Assembly: GCA_000611775.1 (NCBI GenBank)
Contig: KK106987.1
Location: 434,001 to 498,000, forward strand
Length of the DNA stretch: 64,000 nucleotides
Origin: Umbilicaria muhlenbergii
Lineage: Eukaryota; Ascomycota; Lecanoromycetes; Umbilicariales; Umbilicariaceae
Direction of reading: 5' to 3'
A program made the translations under genes and the position numbers. The notes below the pieces were generated by a model, which ran no database searches, was not told the DNA's origin, and worked only from the letters and a program-made list of their open reading frames with translations. Positions within the stretch are counted from its first letter, which is position 1. Every line of letters starts with the position of its first letter. Of this stretch, positions 1 through 10,300 are shown piece after piece.

Positions 1-1545
1 AATCAAACCGCATGAACAAGTCGCATGCTGAAGGAATAGCGCCGGACAGCTCTCGCATATTGTCTCCCGTACCTCATGACGCATTGCCTCAAGACTCGGC
101 GCTTTCCAACGGAGTACCGCATTGAATTGCTGCCCAATCTGGCAGGTCAAGAGAGTCAAAGAGGCTAGATCATAGCAGATCTTGCTCATGCCGCGAGCTA
201 AGTTTTCACTCCGTCATGCAAACATCAGCTGATATCTGCATCCAAGGTTCTCGCAATTTCCATTGCCGATCGCCTTGTGACTTCAGCTGGACCAGGGCCG
301 GTCTCAGATGAAAATCCAGAAGTATAACCGATCCCATATACGATTCTCCGATTTCAGCGAAATGAAGACTGTGTCTGAGAGGGAAGGGCGAGCGAATAGG
401 GCATCGAAACGACGGTCCAGTCCAACTTATCCCAGACGGCCGGTCCGCTCCAGCTATATTACCCTCCAGCAGCATCCAATACCGCCTGATTCCATATCCC
501 AGCCGCCGGCTCCTCATGCTACACCACAATGCGACGTTGCAGTGTCGGGAGCAAGCCTTTCATGCAAGAACAATCCAGCGTGCATGGCGCCGCGCCGTGT
601 CGCTGCGGCATGCATCTTCTCTTCCATCCAGCGTCTCAGCTAGGACCTGCACCTCGTCACAGCTGCGCCTGCGAGACTGAGTCGCAGATTGTCCGTTCAG
701 CACTCCCATCCTTGATCCGCTCTGCACATGAAGGCTGGCGCAATCGCATCGGCGATTCGCGTACACCAATCCTGGCAGCGTTGGTTTACGGCATAAATAG
801 TCGTGTGATCCAGCAGGGGTATGGCCAAGGGGCTGTGGACGACGCCAGTTCGCGCAGGATCGGACCGATATGGGAATCCGAGGGGGTCGGGCGCCATCAG
901 AAGTAAGCCTGGTCATCCATGCTGTTGCTGACGTGGCAGAGAATGATCTCCGAGGCAGACGGGTCGCGGAAACTCGTCCTTAGGGAACAGGAATTGGGTG
1001 TGACGCTGCTGCGAGGGGGAACAAAGGCTCGAGGAAGGCTGTATCCAAGATATGAAGAGTATCCAAGGATCCAAACGCTCAAGCAGGAGAGAATGTTGAC
1101 AGAGGTCCATTGGTAGCGTCGATGCTGCTAAGAGCGACGCGGCGGAAAGGGGGAGTCGCGCCGGGAAGCTAGAAGCTGAGCATTTCTCGTCCAGTCTCTC
1201 GTCGGGAACGCCGGAATGGTGCAGCGCCTGCAAGTGTTCGTCATGTCAGGTCCTGAGACATCGGAAATTAGGAAGGAAGCGGGCAGTGCAAGGCATGCAT
1301 TGAACGCCAAGGGGGAGGAAAATGCCTCACCGGTCGGGCTGAGCAGGTCTGAAAAGAGGGGGCGGCGTAGCGTTGGGAGAAAAACGAGAGTGAGAAAGAA
1401 GGATGATCGTAAAAACAGCGAGGGAAGTTGCAGTTATATGGTGGTGGTTTTGGTGGGGTCTTGGCTGACGCTAGGACCAGGGGCACGACCGCGCCTTGCC
1501 CGCAAAGGCAGCCTCCGTTTCCTGATGCAGGCATGCCGCCTGATT
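1..1545. other. GC-balanced non-repetitive segment, no recognised gene
   Basis: This is the only stretch of the window with ordinary base composition: CpG, CCA and TGG are all common. Short overlapping reading frames occur on both strands (for example 529-906 plus, 560-916 minus, 913-1233 minus, 1216-1572 plus). None shows a domain, a signal peptide or a motif I recognise, and several overlap one another in antisense, as chance frames do in GC-rich DNA. It may be intergenic DNA or an untranslated flank of a host gene lying to the left. I do not call a coding sequence here. Confidence 0.6.
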
Positions 1546-2470
1546 CTTTACTTATTTAAAATAAGTTTATAAAATAATAATAATAATATAATTAAATAAT
1601 ATATAATTTTTAAGTGTTAAATTAAAATTCAAAAATAACTTTAAATAAAACTTAATTACTTTTAAAATATTAAATGACATTAAGGTTTAACCTTTTATAT
1701 GTATTTAATAATTTTATACAGAAAAAGTATTAAATTTATTATAATAAAAGTAACTCAAATGCTTATAGCTTATAATATAAGTATTTAAAAACTTAATTTT
1801 ATTAATTTTATTAAATTTAGTAAAAATGTTTATTATAATTAATTTAATTATAGATCTTAATTATTAATTATCAAATAAATATTTATTTTAATATATATAT
1901 TAAAAATCAAGAAATATGTTATAATAAATTTATAAATAACTAATAAGATTATTAATTGAGTAATTAGTAAAATAAATAAATTTTTTATTATATTTTTAAT
2001 ATTATAAAAACTTTTGTTCTGTATTTTTTAATATAATTATTCCTTAAACAACTTTTTCTCTTATCTTAGTAATTAATTTTATAAAGGAGAATATTTTAAT
2101 TATTAAAATTAAAAGAATTTTAATAATAATTAAATATAAAGTTAAAGTATTACTTTACTTCTTTGATTAAAAGATATATATCAATCTTTAAAACTTATAA
2201 ATAAAAACAAAAATTAATTATTAAAATTAGTTATTATAAATAAAATCTTCTTTTAATATTAATAGTTTAATCAATTTTAAACATATTATAATAAGTTTAA
2301 AGAAGATAAAAAGAATAATTAATTAATATATTAAAGATAAATTATTTTTTATATATAATTAGCTGTTACTACTATCAAACTAAATTTTAATTAAATAATA
2401 AACTGTATAAACATATTTAAGCAAAGTGTACTTTTTTTATTTATTTCTTCAGTAAGGTGTAAAAAATCTG
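1546..2470. other. Extremely AT-rich low-complexity stretch
   Basis: The sequence turns abruptly to nearly pure A and T, with long runs of TAA, ATT and TTTAAT and very few G or C bases. I see no reading frame, repeat unit or domain. Unlike the retroelement fossils further right, it is rich in TpA and poor in TGA and TCA, so its composition seems to have a different origin or a longer history of decay. I found no sign of mitochondrial genes. Confidence 0.6.
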
Positions 2471-2904
2471 CAGTGAAATCAAAAAACAACTAAATTACAC
2501 ATATGATATATATATTTTTTATTTCTTCATTAAATGTGTGTAGTCTAAGACTATAACACTGTGTTATATTATATATGTGAAGTATTTATTACTTCAAGTC
2601 AACTTGTTTTGTCAATTTCTTTTGTGACTGTTATTGATGTTAAAATTATACATTTTAAATATTTTTTTTAATATCTTCTCATTCTACTTTCTGATTTTTA
2701 TCCTCAACTCCCTTTAAAAGTCACTTTTATGTAGTTATTTTTGTGTTTTAAAAATATTAAAGTATTTTTAATTTCTTCCTTTGTACAAAGTAATGACTAT
2801 AATATTAATTGTGTAAATTTAACTTTTTACATTTTCTGTTTCAGCTTCTACTGCTCTTGTTTATATTGTCTGCAATTTAACAGTAAATACTCTGAACTTT
2901 TACA

Positions 2905-3240
2905 ATGAAAATCAAAAAGCAACCAAGTCACACATATGATATATCATTGTCATAGGCCTCATAAACTACTCAGTTCAAAGACTTAAACTCTTTTTTTCAA
3001 TTCTCAAAGCCAGCAGTGATTGTAAAAGCACAGTGAATTCAAGCATATCACAAAGTTGTTGCAACACGCGCGTGAAAACCAAAAAGCAATCAAGTGACAC
3101 ATATGATATATCATTGTCATAGACCTCATAAACTACTTTACTCAGTTCAGAGACTTAAACCCTTTTTTTCAATTCTCAAAGTCAGCAGTGGTTGTGAAAG
3201 CACAGTGAATTCAAACATATCACAAAGTTGTCACAATCTT
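2905..3240 (+). repeat. Tandem dimer, unit about 167 bp
   Basis: Two head-to-tail copies begin at 2905 and 3072. Both contain an AAAGCAAYCAAG box, then CACATATGATATATCATTG, a CTCATAAACTAC box and a TTCAATTCTCAAAG box. They end near a CACAAAGTTGT motif. The copies differ mostly by transitions and one short insertion. A diverged third start of the unit lies near 2473-2515. No coding potential was recognised. Confidence 0.8.
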
Positions 3241-3245
3241 TACAC

Positions 3246-4230
3246 TAAAAATGATCAAAAATCAAAAAAACAATAACACAACAATCACAACACCTTTTTT
3301 CTTGACTTGTCATGTAAGAAATAGATTTAAATCTATCTTACACTGCTTTTACAAATCACAAAACATCAAAAACACATTGTTATTCACTGCTTTTTGCTTT
3401 TATTACTTCTCAACACACGTCAAGCTGCGGTTCTTGAGAATTTTGATGAGGTGTAAGCACTAAACCTTAAATCAATCACCTTGCAAAATATTATGAAACT
3501 TCACTTTTTTCATATTTCCTTAGTGCTTTACAATACTAAAGGTCATTCTTTTTAAGTTTAACATAAAGAACTGTAAAAAGTTCAGATTAACAAAAAAGCC
3601 TGCAGAGGAAAACACTATTCTGAGTATAAAAGATATGAAGAACTTTTATCAAGTATTTCATATATAAAGAGTAAAGACTAACAAGTTTATATCATTTTCT
3701 ACTTGAATAAACTCAGATTAAGCAAGGCTACAGGTGATTTTAGAGGCTTTTATAAGACTTAAATTTCTAAGAATCATAGGGGCTACTTATTCTGAGTACT
3801 AAGAATAGAAAATGAGGCCTTTAAACTCTTAATTGTGCTTGAGTTTATAAAGGAAGGGATATTAAACTTGAGGTAATTTCAGGATACTTGTATCATCAGG
3901 ACTGAGATGCAAAAAACATCAAAAAAAATATTATAATGAATATAACATCAGACATGAAGTCTGAAAACAGTAGTTAATACACTACACCTACGTCAGCAAC
4001 ATCTATAACAAAGGAAAACTACTTTATTATAAATAGCAATCAACACAGCTCATTCACCTTCTCACAAACACACAGGCAAATCAAAAAAGTCACATTGCAA
4101 GATAAAAAATGCAAAAACATCACTCCCTCACAGGAAAATCAATCAGTGAAGGTGCATATTCAAAGTTTAATGAAAAACAGTGAAAATTCACAAAACAGTG
4201 AACAGAGTAAAAGTGGAAAAACATAAAATT
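3246..4230. other. Unassigned AT-rich spacer
   Basis: About 1 kb of A+T-rich sequence in which I recognise no domain. Short open frames occur (for example 3251-3463) but show nothing identifiable. From about 4040 to 4230 the sequence is rich in CACAAA and GTGAAA words, which lead into the tandem dimer that follows. Confidence 0.5.
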
Positions 4231-4520
4231 TAAGACATAAAATCATGAAATCAATGTATTTAGCAGTCAATTCAGTGTTGTTAAATCTAGTCAATGCATC
4301 ACACCTGTCGCAAAAATTTGACCTAAATCAGGCAATTTTCCACCTCACAAAGTCACAAAACTCACAAAATGTGATTGAGACACAAAATGATGAAATCACT
4401 GTATTTAGCAGCAAATTCTGCGCTGCTAGATTCAGTTAATGCATCACACCCGTCGCAAAAATTTAACCTAAATCAGGCAATTTTTCACCTCGCAAAGTCG
4501 CAAAACTCACAAAATGCGAA
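4231..4520 (+). repeat. Tandem dimer, unit 145 bp
   Basis: Two direct copies of 145 bp start near 4231 and 4376. Each contains the ATGAAATCA box, GTATTTAGCAG, AATGCATCACACC, a CGCAAAAATTT box and a CCTAAATCAGGCAATTTT box. The second copy keeps several CpG sites (GCGCTGC, CGCAAAGTCG) where the first has TG or CA, so the first copy is the more mutated. Both sit just left of the hAT-like element. Confidence 0.8.
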
Positions 4521-4560
4521 AAGTCCACAATTGGCAAATTTAGACACAAACGTGCAAAAC

Positions 4561-5232
4561 TAGGCTGTCACTGTGGGTCGGGGCGACACTGAGTCGGGCC
4601 GGGTCGGGCCGGGTCAGGTGGCAGTGTCTCAGTGATTTTGAACCCACCTTGGCGTGTCAGGTCAGGGCGGGTAATGAAGGCAGACACTGAGGGTAATTAG
4701 AACACTGAGAGCCGCAATAATTAGGGCTAAACCGTTCCATAATTTAATATATTATAGAACTCAACGCGCCCGTCAATTCTATGCAAAAATCATCAAGAAC
4801 GGATCGCTGCGCATTAAGTTATGTGAGTTTGAAAGTTGACACTTTCGTCAAGTTGATTGATTGAAGATGTTCACCACCCTGAACTTCAAACCCACACAAC
4901 GCAATGCGCCGAGATCAGTTTTTGATGATTTTTGCATCAAATTGACGGGCGCATTAAGCTCTACAATTCAATAGAGTTGAAAAGAAATCAAGTTGCAATG
5001 TCATATTTAATAAGGGCATTACCTTGCGGCCTTATCTATTTTTTGAAGTTCGCGGCTCAAAAATTAAAGTTTAGCGCGCGGGAGTTAACCTGATTGAGTT
5101 AGTTCAGTGTCTATGTGGGTACCTCAGGGTCGACCCGGTTGGCCACTGGATACCGGGTCCGTGGAGGGGCCGGACTCATGGGTCAGGTCTTTGACCATGG
5201 ACCCGGCCTGACTCAACCCAAATGACAGCCTA
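4561..5232 (+). mobile_element. Non-autonomous hAT-like element (672 bp)
   Basis: The element starts TAGGCTGTCACTGTGGGT and ends ACCCAAATGACAGCCTA, a terminal inverted repeat of 10 perfect bases followed by a looser match. Its subterminal DNA is strikingly GC-rich (repeated GGGTCGGGCC words at the left end) and almost unmutated in an otherwise RIP-affected neighbourhood. About 135 bp of its right end and about 125 bp of its left end match, in reverse orientation, the two ends of the 36-kb insertion at 27373-63590. No transposase is encoded. The eight bases on either side (TGCAAAAC and GTCAGAGG) do not match, so the flanks were probably rearranged after insertion. A hairpin element is nested inside. 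Confidence 0.85.
4755..4963. mobile_element. Nested hairpin MITE flanked by TA
   Basis: Two inverted arms of about 80 bp (near 4757-4836 and 4880-4961) share a GCGCCCGTCAATT box and an ATGCAAAAATCATCAA box. The spacer between them is about 45 bp. Both outer ends abut TA, as expected of Tc1/mariner-type non-autonomous elements that duplicate TA. It has no coding capacity. Family assignment rests only on the TA flanks and the hairpin form. Confidence 0.6.
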
Positions 5233-6191
5233 GTCAGAGGAGCTGAAGAAGAATGAAGAAGATGAAAAGAATGATGATAATGATGAAGATGAGTAAATAA
5301 TGATTTATTGATGTTTTGCTGATTTTGTATGATAATTCTTTCAGCCTGCTCTGATTCACTGTTGTGATGATAATAATATTGTGCTTTTCTTGTACTTTGC
5401 TGATGATTCATCTTTTTTAATGAACTTGTCACTCTTGACCCTTGCTGTAGATCACTTATAAGGTTTTAATAAAATCTGTAAAACTTCTTGAGGAAAATCA
5501 GAAAAGATTATTTTTATGACATCAGTTAAATCTTTTTAAATCACCTCCTTCTGCACTCATTTAATTCATTATTAAAGGTTGTTTACATTTCCTGCACACC
5601 TTTTAAGTTCTTTTTTAACACTCATTGATTATATTCTTCTGATCAACCTTTTCATTTCACTTTGTACAAGATTTCATTCCTGAATTTCTAATGATTCAGA
5701 ATCTCTTCAACTTCATATTTCTCTTCATCATCAATTAACTCTGAAGGCGGCAGCAATGATTCAAAGTTATCATCAGCTCTGCATTGATACAGCTTCAGGT
5801 AAAAGATGTAAAAAATGTTATAAATTTGATAAATAAGTGATAAAGTTAACTTGTAAGCTTGCTTCTTTATTAAGTCTTCAATTTGAAATGATTTAATGAA
5901 TTTGTGAAATAATTTCCTGCTCAAGCGCTTCTGTCATAAGTTCTTCATGAATAACATTATCAAGTCTCTCACATTATGAATTTTGCCAGGAGTTTATGTT
6001 TAACATTATAATATTTGACTTAAGATTTAATTACATTTTCTCATCATTGTGACAGTGCTTCCTGTATGTCATGAAATTATTTCACTTAATTTTTAACTGC
6101 AGGTACCTCTTCTTTCTTGAAGTAATTCTCAACTTTAAATCTCACTTTCAAATAATATGCATACATGACATAAAAAGAGCTACACTTAATT
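5233..6191 (-). mobile_element. Gypsy element A, distal (3') part, fossil
   Basis: This is a Ty3/gypsy fossil of the chromodomain type, read on the minus strand. The integrase C-terminal domain and the start of the chromodomain lie at about 5688-5924, with a PPSELIDDEEKYEVEEIL stretch typical of the group. The whole segment is closely similar to 7520-8430 of element B. On the left it runs into the hAT-like element at 5232 and lacks its own LTR. On the right it is interrupted by element B and continues at 13031. It is broken many times. Confidence 0.85.
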
Positions 6192-6419
6192 TGTCAGACT
6201 ATAGCGTTCCTTACTAGAAAGGGAAGTATAGTCAAGGTTCATGACAGCGTGAGATATAGATGTATAGAGGTTATATGATTTTAACTATATAAAACTAATA
6301 ACTAAGGAATGAAGGTGAGATTGAGCAGTGCAGAGTTTTCATGTGACTCATTAACACTGTCAAGCCGCTTGTAGAGTGCATGCCCTACGTGAGTCTCAGA
6401 TTATCATTAACTCATGACA
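6192..6419 (-). repeat. 3' LTR of gypsy element B
   Basis: 228 bp with TG...CA ends (TGTCAGAC and CATGACA on the plus strand). The paired copy is at 12803-13030 and a third copy, in reverse, is at 25422-25649. It keeps more CpG sites than its partner. Confidence 0.93.
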
Positions 6420-7068
6420 ATTGCCTCCCCCCTATGCAGCAGCCCTTCAGCACAGAAAGGTGAGTGACTGTTAAAAGGCTCAGTTAACAGTTGAATCAGT
6501 GATGTGATGTCAGCACTGATTAAGTGAGATGATAATGAAGTGAGCTTGTCACATGACAGTGAAAACCCTGAGGAGTGAAGAGGCAGCAGTGAAGTCATGA
6601 CAGCATAAGTGTGACAGCGCTATGATAGCATAATCAAGGCCTCAGGTGATGATATCACAACAAGAGCTTCAAAATATAAATACTGTTAACTCCTCAGCCT
6701 TCTGTCATCAACTTTTGCCAGAGCAGTGACTCATCACTGCAACATCATTAATGCACCCTCAAGATGCATCATTTTCATCACTGCAACATCAGTCACTATG
6801 CCTGTAAGTCAGAGAAGCTGACTCCGCAGATGCACTTCTAATGTGAGTCATCATATAACACTCACTGATTGTTAAGTGCTCTGCTGAACCTTGTGCACAT
6901 CTTATTGAACCTTTCTGTCTCTGTTGTTCTCATCACTTCATGGACGACATGACTCAGGTATGTGACATCAGGTTGAATGTTAAGTGTGCATATTACATAA
7001 ACTTACATAAAGCTTATCTTCTGATAAGTTTAACCTGCTCACCTGTTGTACATCACTGATGATTTAAA

Positions 7069-7332
7069 GTGCCTGTGCATTTCACCTGCAAGGTTAACAC
7101 CTTGATATGCTTAATTAACAGAGTTAATATTAACACTCCTTCACCTGCTCTCCTGACCGCTCTCAAGGCGCGTCAAAAGTGTTATAATAAGAAGATTACA
7201 GTGCATCTTCATGTTGCTGATTGTCATCAGAAGCTGTTTAAATTGAAGTTTATCATCAAGATCAGTCTTCTGCTCCTTGAGCAGATCAAATGCATCAACA
7301 ATGCACTTGAAGATATCTTGAATATCATGTGA
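7069..7332 (+). CDS. Antisense open frame in the 3' region of gypsy B
   Basis: An 87-codon open frame runs on the strand opposite to gag-pol, between the chromodomain and the 3' LTR. Its predicted product is basic and leucine-rich (KARQKCYNKKIT, then LHVADCHQKL and a hydrophobic SLLLLEQI stretch). A second copy, in element D (24470-24757), is also open and similar over most of its length. Further along the same strand, at about 7423-7542, is a strongly acidic stretch coded by a GAT run followed by Ser/Glu codons, also present in D. I do not join the two stretches. Antisense genes have been reported for some fungal gypsy elements (I recall one in Botrytis Boty elements), but I cannot verify homology. 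It could equally be a shadow of a lost sense frame. Confidence 0.35.
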   Translation: MPVHFTCKVNTLICLINRVNINTPSPALLTALKARQKCYNKKITVHLHVADCHQKLFKLKFIIKISLLLLEQIKCINNALEDILNIM

Positions 7333-10300
7333 TATTCAGTTTAATCCCCTTCTCTTCACCCTTGACATGATGATTATGAACAGTTAATGTGCATTTTATT
7401 TTAAAAGTGTTTGCCTGTCATTGTCAATGATGATGATGATGATGATGATGAAGATTTCTCTTCTTTTGAGTCAGAGGGGTCAGAGGAATCAGAGGAGAGT
7501 GATGAAGAGAAGAAGAAGAATAATGATGATAAAGATGAGTAAATAATGTTTTGTCAGCAGTTTGCTGATCTTGTATAATAATTTCTTTTTCCTTTGACCC
7601 TGATCAGGTACACTGCTACAACAATAATAATATTATGTTTCTTATGTGTCTTGCTGATGATTCACCTTTCTTAGTGAACTTGTCACCCTTGACCCTTGCT
7701 GTAGATCACTTATAAGGCCTTAATAAAATCTGTAAAACCCCTTGAGGAAAATCAGGAAAGAGTGTTTTTATGACATCAGTTAAATCTTCTTAAATCACTT
7801 CCTTCTACACTCATTTAATTTATTATCAAAGGCTGCTTATATTTCCTGTGCATCTTTTAAGTTCTTTTTTAACACTCATTGATTATATTCTTCTGATCAA
7901 CTCTTTCATCTCACTTTGTACAGGATTTCATTCCTGAATTTTCAGCAGTTTAAAATCTCTTCAACTTTGTATTCTTCTTCATCATCAATTAGCTCTGAAG
8001 GTGACAGTAATGATTTAAAGTTATCACTGACTCTGCACTGATATGACTTCAGGTAAGAGATGTGAAAGACATTATAAATTCAATAAATGAGTGATAAAGT
8101 TAACCTGTAAGCCTGCTTCTCTATTAAGTCTTCAACTTGAAATGATTTAATGAATTTGTGAGACAGTTTTCTGCTTAAACACTTCTGTCATAAGTTCTTC
8201 ATGAATAACATTATCAAGTCTCTCACATTATAGGTCTTGAGTTTATGTTTGACATTATAATATTTTGTCTGAGAATTAATTACATTTTCTCATTATTGTG
8301 ACAGCGCTTCCTGTATGTCATGAAATCATTTCACTTAATTTTTAACTGCAGGTACTTCCTCTTTCCTGAAGTCATCCTCAACTTTAAATCTTACTTCTGA
8401 ATGATAAGCATACATGACATAGAAAGAGCTGCACTCTATTGATGTCTGTGTTTCATTGTTATAAGTGAATTCTGTCAAGGGTAAAAGGTTCATTCAGTTG
8501 TCTTGTTCATCTGAGCAGTAACAGTGAAGGTAATGTTTCAAGGTTTAATTCTGTCATTCTGTCTGTTCATCTGTTTGCAGGTGAAAGGCAGTGCTTAATT
8601 GATGCTTCATTCTTAAATAGTAGCACATTTCTGATCAGAAAGTGCTTGTGAAAACTGATCTCTGATCAGAGACAGCCTCTTTTAATACATTGAATCAGCA
8701 TATTATTTCCTCATAAAATAAGTCAGTCAACTCTGTTGCTGTAACTGTTTTCATGATTTGAATGTATTGAGCCATTTTTGTATACTGATTCATAATTATT
8801 AAGATTGCATCATAGATGCAACCCTTGCACTTACTTGACAGCAAGTTAATGATAAAATTCATTATGACTTGCTGTCATGATTCTTCTGACTGAGGCAACA
8901 CCTGTAGCTCATCATAAGGATGATGTTTAAGCACTTTCACCCTTTGACAGATGTCACATGACACAACATAATCTTTAACATCTTGACTCATATCAATTCA
9001 ATAATATTTGCAGTCAATCAATTCAAGGGTTCTTTCTACTCTGAAATGCTCTGTCAAGACATCATCATGATGATGTTTCAAGATCTCTGCCTTTACAGAC
9101 TCTTCTTTCAGAATGTATATTTATTCCTCATGAAATAGAAGGCCTTCAGAGTCAAATCTTCAGAGACTTTCAGCTTTAGCCTTGCACTTCACTGATGTAT
9201 AATCAGCATTGCATGTCACTTCTACAAATGAATCATCATTTTGTAGAGTTCAAATTAAATCTCTTAAAGATAAACTCAGGCTTTCATCAGCTGTTTCATG
9301 AATGACAAGATCTCTTATCATCACATGTGAAATGAGTTGTTTGCAATCAACAGTTTCAGTGACAGAGTTAAGCTGTTTCACAGCTACATCACAGTCATCA
9401 TGAGTAAATGTTTTGCTGTCACCTCTTCAGCATTCTTTCTGAAGTTTAAGATCTTTAATCTCAGTCATTCTCTCTGCCTCTGTGAGCAGCTGTCTCACAA
9501 TAGGGGCATATTTGAGTGAGAATACATTCACAAGAGTGATTAACTTTCTCTGAAGTGTTGAGAGTAATTTCTTCATAGTTTCACTCACCTCTTCAACATC
9601 CTCATAGTCTGATCACCTTGACAGCACATCAGCAGGGTTGGTCTTTTCAGATTAATGCAGAATATTGAAATTAAAAGCAGTGAGCTTCATTGCTCATCAT
9701 GCTTGCCTGTCATTCAATTCCTTCACATTCATAAATCCTCATAGATTGTTATGGTCAGTTAATACCTCTATGATATGACAACTGCCTTCAAGGTAGTGTC
9801 ATCAGTGTTTAAACATCATAATAATGACAAGGAGCTCCTGATCATGAGTTTCATATTAAGTCTCTGAAGGAGACAGCTTTCTTGATTAAAACACAATTGA
9901 ATATCACTCCTCATTATTCAACAGCTGAGACAGGATGTCAGTGAGCTCAATGATTAATGCATCAGTTTTCACCTGTATCTGTAACTTCAGATTAAAGTGA
10001 ACCAGGATAGATGCTGTCATAAAGATTTCATGAAGGTGATTAAACACCTCCTTTGCATCATGTGAGAATTCAAAAAGCTTAAACTTCTTTTCATCCTTGC
10101 TACCTTTCATAAGATTTGTCAAGGGGGCTGCAACTTGTGAATAACACTTAATAAAGCGTCTATAAAAGTTCACAAAGCTCAGGAAGACTTGTACTTCCTG
10201 AAAAGTCCTTGATACTGATCAGTCTCATATGATGTTCACTCATCATGAATTCATCACTACGCCTTCAGTTGTGATAATAAACTCTAGGAATTTCATCTTG

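Noticed and set aside
206-1572. Host genes in the GC-balanced segment
   Set aside because: All open frames are short and overlap each other in antisense, with no recognisable domain. I could not support a gene or its introns.
1546-2470. Nuclear copy of mitochondrial DNA
   Set aside because: AT content fits but no mitochondrial coding or RNA sequence could be recognised.
5124-5432. 102-codon minus-strand frame as a gene
   Set aside because: It spans the junction between the hAT-like element and gypsy A, so it is a chance fusion of two transposons.
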